From: Clostridiales bacterium
GTDB taxonomy: Bacteria > Bacillota > Clostridia > Oscillospirales > CAG-272
Direction: 5' to 3'
Assembly: GCA_012511425.1 (NCBI GenBank)
Contig: JAAZGC010000113.1
Coordinates: 1 to 11,786 of the forward strand
DNA length: 11,786 bases
Shown here: positions 6,081 to 11,786 of the stretch, in pieces
Layout: every line of letters starts with the position of its first letter
Position numbering within the stretch: the stretch's first letter is position 1
Position numbers and translations under genes: made by a program
Notes under the pieces: generated by a model
Databases searched by the model: none
Told to the model about the DNA's origin: nothing
Seen by the model: the letters and a program-made list of their open reading frames with translations, nothing else

Positions 6081-7310
6081 TTAACAATCAATCAGCTTAT
6101 AAAATTCGTTTATTTTATCGCAGGTTCCGAAATCATGTTTTGAAAGCGTAAAAGTAAGACTGTCACGCAGCTCGGGAGAATCGAGCAGCCGTTTTAAACC
6201 CGAATATAATCCTTCTTCGCCTATGTCGGTTATAACCCCGTATTCCCCGCCGTTAAGCTGATCTTCGGCAGAAACATAACGAGAGACAACAATCGGCCGC
6301 ATCATGATTTTGGCTTCTTCAACCGTTATCGGTCTGCCTTCAAACCTTGACGGCAGCGCAAAGATATCCGCGTCGCGCATATAGCCGTATGGGTTGTCTT
6401 TGGCTCCGAGTAGGAAGAAGATATCCGCAACACCGAGCCTGAGTGCATCTTCGACAAGCTTCAGCTTATACTCCTTCTCGCCGTCTCCGATTATATACCA
6501 CCGGATATCATAGCCTTCTTTCCTGAGCCGATTCAATACCGGCGGGATGAAGTCACCCCCCTTCTGCTCGGACAAACGGCAGACGGAAAGTATTCTGAGG
6601 CCTTTATATGCCGTATCCGGAAAAGATTCGCCTTTGAGCGCCAGCGTTCGGATGTTTGCCGAATCGATCAGATTCTCCATCGCCACACAGCGGGAAGAGA
6701 CCGCAGGAAGTGCTTTTTTAAGCGCTGCATCAACCGATTCGGAAACAGTAACTATATGCTCGCATTTTTCAAAATACGGAAGGTAGATGCTGTCATCACG
6801 CTTCGGGTTTCCGTAATCGAAGTGAAGCCAGGTAATGAACTTAGAGGCTTTTCTGACTTTATCCGCCATATAAAACATGGCGCGATCCCCCCAGAATGCT
6901 ATTGCGGCGTCGTAAAAGCCGTTTTCAAATTCCGGGGCATATCTTTGCATAAGATCAATCCACATTCGGGTTGCAATTGATTGCCTTTGGGTTTTTGAGA
7001 GCAATAATCTTATAAAATATGAGAAGATAAGAAAAACCGAGCCCGGATGCTTTTTTATTATTGAATTCCAAATGGTATTATATGTGTTTTTTGAGCTTAA
7101 AAGAAACACATCTCCGAATTCCGGGAGCTCATAAACATTAATTTCTTTCGGAATTTCATCAAGAAGAGGGCCTTCCCTCTTTGCAAGCAAAAGATCGACA
7201 TCATATAATGAATAATCGATATTGCGCGCAAGAGAAAGAAAAGCCTTTTCGGTTCCGCCGAGATACATGCCGATCCCGACGAACAGAATGCGTTTTTTTG
7301 TTTTATCCAT
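6081..7310 (-). CDS. GT4-type glycosyltransferase (glycosyl transferase group 1)
   Basis: The 409-residue protein has the two-Rossmann (GT-B) layout of retaining glycosyltransferases. The N-terminal domain begins RILFVGIGMYLGGTEKAF (residues 7-24), with the glycine-rich acceptor-side loop. A linker carries IVTVSESV (186-193). The donor domain has ILSVCRLSEQKG (240-251), YIIGDGE (272-278), LLGAKDNPYGYMRDADIFALPSRFEGRPITVEEA (starting at 300), with the EX7E pair Glu324/Glu332. It transfers a sugar from a nucleotide-sugar donor, probably to a cell-surface glycan or lipid; donor and acceptor cannot be read from sequence. No signal peptide or clear membrane segment is present, so it is probably cytoplasmic or membrane-associated. 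The start at 7310 has only GGAA 7 nt upstream. It is not embedded in a polysaccharide cluster here, and no obvious terminator separates it from rplS. Confidence 0.9.
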   Translation of the reverse strand: MDKTKKRILFVGIGMYLGGTEKAFLSLARNIDYSLYDVDLLLAKREGPLLDEIPKEINVYELPEFGDVFLLSSKNTYNTIWNSIIKKHPGSVFLIFSYFIRLLLSKTQRQSIATRMWIDLMQRYAPEFENGFYDAAIAFWGDRAMFYMADKVRKASKFITWLHFDYGNPKRDDSIYLPYFEKCEHIVTVSESVDAALKKALPAVSSRCVAMENLIDSANIRTLALKGESFPDTAYKGLRILSVCRLSEQKGGDFIPPVLNRLRKEGYDIRWYIIGDGEKEYKLKLVEDALRLGVADIFFLLGAKDNPYGYMRDADIFALPSRFEGRPITVEEAKIMMRPIVVSRYVSAEDQLNGGEYGVITDIGEEGLYSGLKRLLDSPELRDSLTFTLSKHDFGTCDKINEFYKLIDC

Positions 7311-7395
7311 CTTATTTTTCCATCAATGACTTCCCCGCCGGACCGGCTCCGTCTTCTGCGGCACATTCACTTCCGATTAATTTACCGCTATACAC

Positions 7396-7424
7396 TTGAA
7401 TCTGACGATTTTTACCGATATAAT
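7396..7424 (+). promoter_or_regulatory. Sigma-A promoter of the cysteine desulfurase gene
   Basis: TTGAAT (7396-7401), a 17-bp spacer and a perfect TATAAT (7419-7424). Transcription should start near 7431, leaving a leader of only about 20 nt with GGAGG at 7438-7442. No room remains for a riboswitch or an Fe-S-sensing leader downstream of it. Confidence 0.85.
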
Positions 7425-7449
7425 TGTTATAATAATCGGAGGCTGTATT

Positions 7450-8622
7450 ATGTCGGAAAAGAAGTTTGTTTACGCAGATCATGCCGCTACAACGGCAGTC
7501 ACAGAAAGCGTCATGGCGGCTATGGAGCCGTATTTTCGCGAACACTGGGGAAACCCTTCAAGCCTCCACTCGCCCGGCAGAAAGGCGGCTGCAGCCGTCA
7601 GAGACGCCGGAAAATCTATTGCCAACATTCTCGGCTGTTATGAGTCGGAGATTTATTTCACTTCCGGCGGTACCGAAGCAATAAACTGGGCAATAAAGGG
7701 CAACGCGAGAGCAAACCGGCATCGAGGAAAACATATTGTATCGACCGAAATCGAACATCACGCCGTGCTGAATTCCGCTGCGGCGCTAAAGAGCGAGGGA
7801 TATGAAGCGACGTTTGTAAAGCCCGGCGGGGACGGTTTGATTTCTCTAGATGATTTTGAACGGGCTATCCGTCCCGATACAATCCAGATGAGCTGTATGC
7901 TTGCAAACAACGAAATCGGGACAATAGAGCCTATAAGCGAGCTTGCCCGCATTGCGCATAAGCATAAGGCAGATTTTTTCTGTGATGCCGTGCAGGCGGC
8001 GGGCAATATCCCGATTGATATAGACAGTCTCGGAGCAGATATGCTTGCGATATCCGGACACAAAATCGGAGCACCTAAGGGAATAGGGCTTTTGTATATC
8101 AGAACAGGATGCATGGTAAGCCGCTATATCGACGGGGGCGCTCAGCAGCGCGGTCAGCGCGCAGGAACCGAGAATGTCCCTTATATAGTCGGACTTGCGC
8201 AGGCGATAAAAGACGCTGCAGCCACATCGACAGATAAAAGCCGCTTGAGACAAAAGCGTGACCGGCTCGCTGCCGAACTGCTTAAAATACCGTTCAGCAG
8301 GATAAACGGTACAATGCGGCAAAGGCTTGCCGGCAACCTGAATATGTCGTTTGAATTCTGCGAAGCCGAAAGTCTGCTTCTCCTGCTCGATCTTGCCGGA
8401 ATATGCGTTTCTGCCGGTTCTGCCTGTACGGCGGGGACGGATGAGCCGTCTCATGTCCTCAAAGCGATCGGACTGCCGGAAAATATAATCCGCTCATCGA
8501 TACGATTTTCGCTCGGAGACGATAACACCGACGATGATTTAGACTACATTATCGCTCAGATGAATAACGTCACGGCTCAGATCCGCACACTTTCACCGGA
8601 ATACGGCAAGCTTAATTTTTAA
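7450..8622 (+). CDS. Cysteine desulfurase (IscS/NifS type, class V aminotransferase fold)
   Basis: This PLP enzyme takes sulfur from L-cysteine as a persulfide for Fe-S clusters, thiolated tRNA or cofactors. The 390-residue product carries the full set of conserved residues: N-terminal YADHAATT, WGNPSSLH, TSGGTEAIN, TEIEHHAVL (His103), Asp179 and Gln182 in CDAVQ, PLP lysine Lys205 in SGHKIGAPKG, RAGTEN, and the catalytic Cys326 in SAGSACTAG on the long flexible loop typical of IscS/NifS (class I). Length is normal. ATG 7450 is chosen because GGAGG (7438-7442) stands 7 nt before it. An in-frame TTG at 7396 lies in the -35 box and would add 18 unlikely residues. No iscU, thiI, mnmA or iscR is adjacent in the window, so which sulfur acceptor it serves is open. 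Its 3' end overlaps the converging gene by 11 bp. Confidence 0.96.
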   Translation: MSEKKFVYADHAATTAVTESVMAAMEPYFREHWGNPSSLHSPGRKAAAAVRDAGKSIANILGCYESEIYFTSGGTEAINWAIKGNARANRHRGKHIVSTEIEHHAVLNSAAALKSEGYEATFVKPGGDGLISLDDFERAIRPDTIQMSCMLANNEIGTIEPISELARIAHKHKADFFCDAVQAAGNIPIDIDSLGADMLAISGHKIGAPKGIGLLYIRTGCMVSRYIDGGAQQRGQRAGTENVPYIVGLAQAIKDAAATSTDKSRLRQKRDRLAAELLKIPFSRINGTMRQRLAGNLNMSFEFCEAESLLLLLDLAGICVSAGSACTAGTDEPSHVLKAIGLPENIIRSSIRFSLGDDNTDDDLDYIIAQMNNVTAQIRTLSPEYGKLNF

Positions 8623-8899
8623 AGCGATACTTATACCTAATGTTAAATACGAGTTCGCCTATTTTGATCCACAGCAAAGCTGCCAGGCTTATTGAGGCAA
8701 TAATAGCAGCAACCTTGAGCAAGGGCATTTCCTTCTCTTCGCTATTTGCATATACAGCAAAAATCTGGTCGTCCGGATTGTTGCGGCGAACGAGCGCAAG
8801 GTCGAACTTATAAGAATTGCGTATCATAAGCTGATCGGCAGCTACCTTTTCGTTAAAGGTATTTTTAAAGTTTTCGTAACCCGATTTAATCTTGTCCAT
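8612..8899 (-). CDS. Unrecognised 95-residue C-terminally anchored membrane protein
   Basis: I do not recognise this protein. It has about 58 charged, probably helical then beta-like soluble residues (KIKSGYENFKNTFNEKV ... FDLALVRRNN ... QIFAVYAN). A single hydrophobic segment follows at about 60-84 (LLKVAAIIASISLAALLWI), then a basic end (RYKYRFKN). No signal peptide is visible, so it looks like a tail-anchored or single-pass protein. It is more than an antisense shadow: ATG 8899 has AAAGGA at 8907-8912 with 7-nt spacing, and a consensus extended -10 promoter lies about 70 bp upstream. Only its last 11 bp overlap the desulfurase gene. It is a single-gene unit, so the context gives no hint of function. 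Confidence 0.75.
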   Translation of the reverse strand: MDKIKSGYENFKNTFNEKVAADQLMIRNSYKFDLALVRRNNPDDQIFAVYANSEEKEMPLLKVAAIIASISLAALLWIKIGELVFNIRYKYRFKN

Positions 8900-8922
8900 T
8901 TATTTATCCTTTCTTTTACATT

Positions 8923-8947
8923 CAGATAAAAACGACGTTTTTTTCTG
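8923..8947 (-). repeat. Imperfect hairpin in the leader of the 95-residue membrane protein
   Basis: On the - strand CAGA and a run of As are matched by a run of Ts and TCTG around the loop CGTCG. The hairpin lies in the 5' untranslated leader, about 25 nt before the start codon. It is AT-rich and weak; it may only shape mRNA stability. Confidence 0.3.
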
Positions 8948-8968
8948 TTAAGTATTATTACGCATATT

Positions 8969-8997
8969 ATTATACCATTACTTCGACAATCAATCAA
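8969..8997 (-). promoter_or_regulatory. Extended -10 sigma-A promoter of the 95-residue membrane protein gene
   Basis: TTGATT (8997-8992), a 17-bp spacer and TATAAT (8974-8969) on the - strand, with TG one base before the -10 box (TGGTATAAT), the extended -10 form common in Gram-positives. Predicted transcription start is near 8962, giving a leader of about 62 nt. Confidence 0.82.
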
Positions 8998-9043
8998 GCT
9001 GTTTTGAGAGAATTTTCTTATATTATCCTCAGGAGGAATCGAA

Positions 9044-11218
9044 ATGATAAATCCCGACACGCCGATATCCGAGCTACCGGGTATAGGTCCTGTCAGAAGG
9101 GCGGCGTTTGAAAAGCTCGGTATTTTCTGCGCAAAGGATCTTATAATGCATTTCCCGAGGGGATATCAGCACCGGGGTGATGTGAAGATGCTTTCGGATA
9201 CGGGTTTAGGGGAGAATTCGGCTTTTATACTGACTGTCGGAACAATCCCGCGAACCGAAACCATCAGCCGGCAAAAACGAATGTCGATAACAAGATTCAA
9301 CGCATTTGACGAGAGCGGCAAGGTAAGCGTTGTATTTTTCAACCGCCCTTATCTTTCAAGGGATCGAGTCTTTGAAGTCGGGGAAAGATATCGGTTCTAC
9401 GGCAAGCTTACAAAATACAATAACAAACTGACTTTGAACTCCCCTATATTCGAGCCATACAAAGAAGGCGTCCCTCTGCCGGCATTCGTGCCTATTTATC
9501 CTCTGACAGCCGGGCTTAAACAGAAATTTACCGCATCCTGTATTGAAGGGGTTATAACCGCTTTTGAGCGAAATCCGGACATTTACGAGCCGATATCCGA
9601 GGGTATCCGAAGAAAAACCGGAATCTGCGGTTTTATCGAAGCGGCAAGAGCAATTCATTTTCCCGAATCTTATGAGGACATTGATAAAGGCAGAAGATAT
9701 TTCGTTTTCAGCGAACTTTTAAAATTCGCACTCTGCATCGAATCGATAAAATCCGAAAATACAAGTTTTTCGTATAATATCGCGGAATTCACTGACACGG
9801 AACGACTTGCAGATGAGTTTACCTCTGCTTTGAATTTTACGCTGACCGGGGCGCAGAAACGGGCGATTGCGGATATCTCGGCTGATTTAAGCTCGGGAAG
9901 TCGAATGGATCGGCTTATATACGGCGATGTCGGCTCCGGAAAGACCATTTGCGCCGTCGCGGCTGCTTATTTGGCGGCAAAAAACGGTTGGCAGACGGCT
10001 TTTCTCGTCCCGACCGAGGTTCTTGCGGCTCAGCATTACGCAAATATCGAACCTATGCTGGCGAAAGCCGGAATCAAAACCGCACTCCTGACAGGCTCGG
10101 TAAAGCCTTCACAAAAAAAGATTATATATCAGGATCTCGAAAACGGTGAGATTGATGTCTGCATCGGCACTCACGCTCTGTTGTCCGAGGGGGTCGGTTT
10201 CAGACGGCTCGGACTTACGATAACCGATGAACAGCACCGATTCGGAGTCCGCCAGCGCAGTACGCTGACTCAGCAGACTTTACATGAAATTTCGCCGCAC
10301 ATCCTTGTAATGAGCGCAACACCGATTCCGAGAACGCTTGCATTGATCATATACGGAGACCTGAAATCTTCCGCAATTGATGAACTTCCTCCGGGACGAA
10401 AGAAAATCGACACCTTTGTTGTTAATTCAGGTTATCACGAACGACTGATAGCATTTATAAAAAAACTTACCGATGAAGGGCAGCAGGTATATGTGATCTG
10501 CCCGGCGGTCGGAGCGCTTGCCGAAGAGCTCTCGGAAGATGATCTGGTCGGAGGAGAAATAATTCCATTTCCAGACAGTGCAGACAGCCCTCGCGACGGT
10601 ACCGGTGAGATCAAATCCGCGATAAAATACGGTCAGACACTCCGGGAAGAGCTGCCGGAACTCAAAATAGGGATACTTCACGGCAAAATGAGCTCCTCGG
10701 AAAAGGAAAGTGTCATGGATTCCTTTGCAGCGGGAGAGACGCAGTTGCTTGTAGCAACTACGGTTATAGAAGTCGGGATCGATGTGCCGAATGCGACGCT
10801 GATGATAGTCGAAAACGCAGAACGCTTCGGTCTTTCTCAGCTCCATCAGCTCCGCGGGCGAGTCGGACGCGGAAAACAAAAATCATACTGTGTGCTTGTC
10901 TCGGATACAAAAAGCGAGACGGCGGTCAGACGGCTTAGTATCATGAAAGAAACCAATGATGGCTTTAAAATAGCTGAAACCGACCTTAGCATGAGGGGAC
11001 CGGGAGAATTTCTGCCGCGCAGGGACGGCGGCGCAATGCAGCACGGTGTAAGCGACTTTGGGATTACCATGTCAACCGATACCGAAACTTTGAACCTTGC
11101 GATGGATATTGCCCGCGAACTGCTTTCATATGATCCGAAACTCGAAAGACCCGAAAACAAATTGCTCGGAAAAGAGATTCAACATAAATTAAACTCAAAT
11201 ATCGCGGCTCTTAACTGA
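9044..11218 (+). CDS. recG: ATP-dependent DNA helicase RecG
   Basis: RecG is the double-stranded DNA translocase that remodels stalled replication forks and branch-migrates Holliday and D-loop structures. The 724-residue product begins with the HhH-like ISELPGIGPVRRAAFEKLGI and HFPRGYQHR of the wedge region. The OB-fold (GKVSVVFFNRPYL, about 92-104) and VPIYPLTAGLKQK follow, then the motor: LTGAQKRAI (267-275), Walker A GDVGSGKT (294-301), DEQH (395-398), SATPIPRTLA (424-433), VIEVGIDVPN (574-583) and QLHQLRGRVGRG (599-610). The TRG region starts RGPGEFL (651-657). It is somewhat longer than usual (about 680-700), with extra residues near 494-530 and 658-665. ATG 9044 has a perfect AGGAGG (9031-9036) at 7 nt. 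I see no strong + strand promoter in the 120 bp upstream; TATTAT at 9021 lacks a good -35. Confidence 0.97.
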   Translation: MINPDTPISELPGIGPVRRAAFEKLGIFCAKDLIMHFPRGYQHRGDVKMLSDTGLGENSAFILTVGTIPRTETISRQKRMSITRFNAFDESGKVSVVFFNRPYLSRDRVFEVGERYRFYGKLTKYNNKLTLNSPIFEPYKEGVPLPAFVPIYPLTAGLKQKFTASCIEGVITAFERNPDIYEPISEGIRRKTGICGFIEAARAIHFPESYEDIDKGRRYFVFSELLKFALCIESIKSENTSFSYNIAEFTDTERLADEFTSALNFTLTGAQKRAIADISADLSSGSRMDRLIYGDVGSGKTICAVAAAYLAAKNGWQTAFLVPTEVLAAQHYANIEPMLAKAGIKTALLTGSVKPSQKKIIYQDLENGEIDVCIGTHALLSEGVGFRRLGLTITDEQHRFGVRQRSTLTQQTLHEISPHILVMSATPIPRTLALIIYGDLKSSAIDELPPGRKKIDTFVVNSGYHERLIAFIKKLTDEGQQVYVICPAVGALAEELSEDDLVGGEIIPFPDSADSPRDGTGEIKSAIKYGQTLREELPELKIGILHGKMSSSEKESVMDSFAAGETQLLVATTVIEVGIDVPNATLMIVENAERFGLSQLHQLRGRVGRGKQKSYCVLVSDTKSETAVRRLSIMKETNDGFKIAETDLSMRGPGEFLPRRDGGAMQHGVSDFGITMSTDTETLNLAMDIARELLSYDPKLERPENKLLGKEIQHKLNSNIAALN

Positions 11219-11256
11219 AAAAGCACACGGGAGATTAGCTTCCGTGCGCTTTTTTT
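11218..11256. terminator. Bidirectional terminator between recG and pyrE
   Basis: AAAAAGC-A-CACGG (11218-11230) pairs with CCGTG-C-GCTTTTT (11242-11254) with one A/C mismatch and an 11-nt loop, followed by Ts to 11256. The A-run on one side and T-run on the other give a U-tract in both directions, so it can end recG (+) and pyrE (-). The stem starts at the last base of the recG stop codon. Confidence 0.88.
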
Positions 11257-11257
11257 A

Positions 11258-11786
11258 TTACTCGCAATATTGTGCCATGTAGCGTTTAATCGGTTCGACG
11301 TCGATTTTACCCGACATATGCTCAATTATATCCTTTACCGTTACTATTGCGGTAACTTCGATGCCGAATTCTTCTTTTATTTCAGCTTTAGCGGTTTTTC
11401 CGGCAATTCCCTTCTCCATCCGGTCGACGGAAATGAACTCATACTTTATCTCGGATTCGGGAGCGATAGACCTTATAATCGGAACCGTTTCGCGAATTGA
11501 GGTTCCGGCTGTAATAACATCTTCTATGATTACCACCCTTGAAGAATTGCCGGGCTTTGCACCTACCAGACTGCCGCCTTCGCCGTGATCTTTCGCTTCC
11601 TTTCGGTTGAAGCAATAACCTATATCAAGGTTATAATCCTCATAGAGTGCGGAAGATGCTGCAACCGCAAGCGGGATACCTTTATATGCAGGACCGAAAA
11701 TCAGGTCAAAGTTATCTCCGAGCGTGTCGTAAATGCAGCGGGCGTAATAGTGCCCGAGACGGTTAAGCTGCGAGCCGGTCTTGTAA
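11258..11786 (-). CDS. pyrE: Orotate phosphoribosyltransferase, N-terminus beyond the window
   Basis: PyrE makes orotidine 5'-phosphate from orotate and PRPP, the fifth step of de novo pyrimidine synthesis. The frame is open from the window edge (first full codon ends at 11785) to the TAA at 11258, about 175 residues. About 35-50 N-terminal residues are missing compared with the usual 210-225. Seen in order: YKTGSQLNRLGHYYA, the phosphate-binding FGPAYKGIPLA, the mobile catalytic loop FNRKEAKDHGEGG (Lys/Lys/His), and the PRPP signature VVIIEDVITAGTS with its two acidic residues. The short C-terminal end is KRYMAQYCE. An apparent start at GTG 11536 is only a codon inside the PRPP signature. 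Neighbouring pyr genes, if any, lie outside. No internal damage is visible. Confidence 0.95.
   Translation of the reverse strand, partial: YKTGSQLNRLGHYYARCIYDTLGDNFDLIFGPAYKGIPLAVAASSALYEDYNLDIGYCFNRKEAKDHGEGGSLVGAKPGNSSRVVIIEDVITAGTSIRETVPIIRSIAPESEIKYEFISVDRMEKGIAGKTAKAEIKEEFGIEVTAIVTVKDIIEHMSGKIDVEPIKRYMAQYCE

Noticed and set aside
7396..7449. Desulfurase start at TTG 7396
   Set aside because: It lies inside the -35 hexamer of the promoter. ATG 7450 has GGAGG at 7 nt and gives the standard N-terminus.
7312..7545. 77-residue - strand frame in front of the glycosyltransferase, ending at 7312
   Set aside because: Most of it lies antisense to the desulfurase gene and its promoter, and it has no clear start signal. 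Close spacing to the glycosyltransferase start is not enough support.
7846..8454. 202-residue antisense frame within the desulfurase gene
   Set aside because: The + strand frame encodes a complete well-conserved enzyme. The antisense product is rich in Cys, Arg and His without motifs, as expected of a shadow frame.
11258..11536. A separate 92-residue gene starting at GTG 11536
   Set aside because: The same frame stays open to the window edge and completes the orotate phosphoribosyltransferase motifs. The GTG codon lies in the PRPP-binding strand.

Overview
The window reads as chromosomal DNA from a low-to-mid GC Gram-positive bacterium, most likely a clostridial Firmicute of the Oscillospiraceae/Ruminococcaceae type. 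This placement is an inference. It rests on strong AGGAGG-type ribosome binding sites, consensus sigma-A promoters (TTGACA/TATAAT with 17-bp spacers), a long leader in front of rplS, short intergenic regions, and housekeeping proteins with a Gram-positive look. There are no rRNA or tRNA genes, insertion sequences, phage genes or CRISPR arrays.

Layout. Positions 12-2022 (+) form a tight operon: a TIM-barrel sugar-phosphate isomerase/epimerase-like protein, a YfcE-type metallophosphoesterase, an unrecognised two-helix membrane protein, and a 24-residue single-helix membrane peptide. The last of these is too short for normal gene callers but has a good ribosome binding site. A hairpin at 2018-2043 contains or touches the stop codons of the converging transcripts. 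Positions 2042-2990 (-) hold a LysR-type regulator interrupted by a single-base frameshift, although its promoter is near-perfect. Divergent from it, 3109-5418 (+) encodes a compact Lhr-like DEAD/DEAH helicase. Positions 5503-5874 (-) hold rplS (ribosomal protein L19) as a single gene with its own consensus promoter, a leader of about 145 nt, and a palindrome over the -35 box. Positions 6081-7310 (-) encode a GT4-type glycosyltransferase.

Positions 7450-8622 (+) encode a cysteine desulfurase (IscS/NifS type) with a consensus promoter. A 95-residue, C-terminally anchored membrane protein of unknown role (8612-8899, -) converges on it with an 11-bp overlap and has its own extended -10 promoter. 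Positions 9044-11218 (+) encode RecG, the branch-migration helicase, followed by a two-way terminator. The window closes with the 3' part of pyrE (orotate phosphoribosyltransferase, -), whose N-terminus lies outside.

Most of the window is ordinary core genome: DNA repair (RecG, Lhr-like helicase), translation (L19), sulfur transfer (cysteine desulfurase) and pyrimidine synthesis (PyrE). I see no convincing new defence or mobile system. The parts most worth a second look are the frameshifted LysR gene, the 24-residue peptide, the two unrecognised membrane proteins, and the TGTTACA repeat cluster with the leader of rplS.
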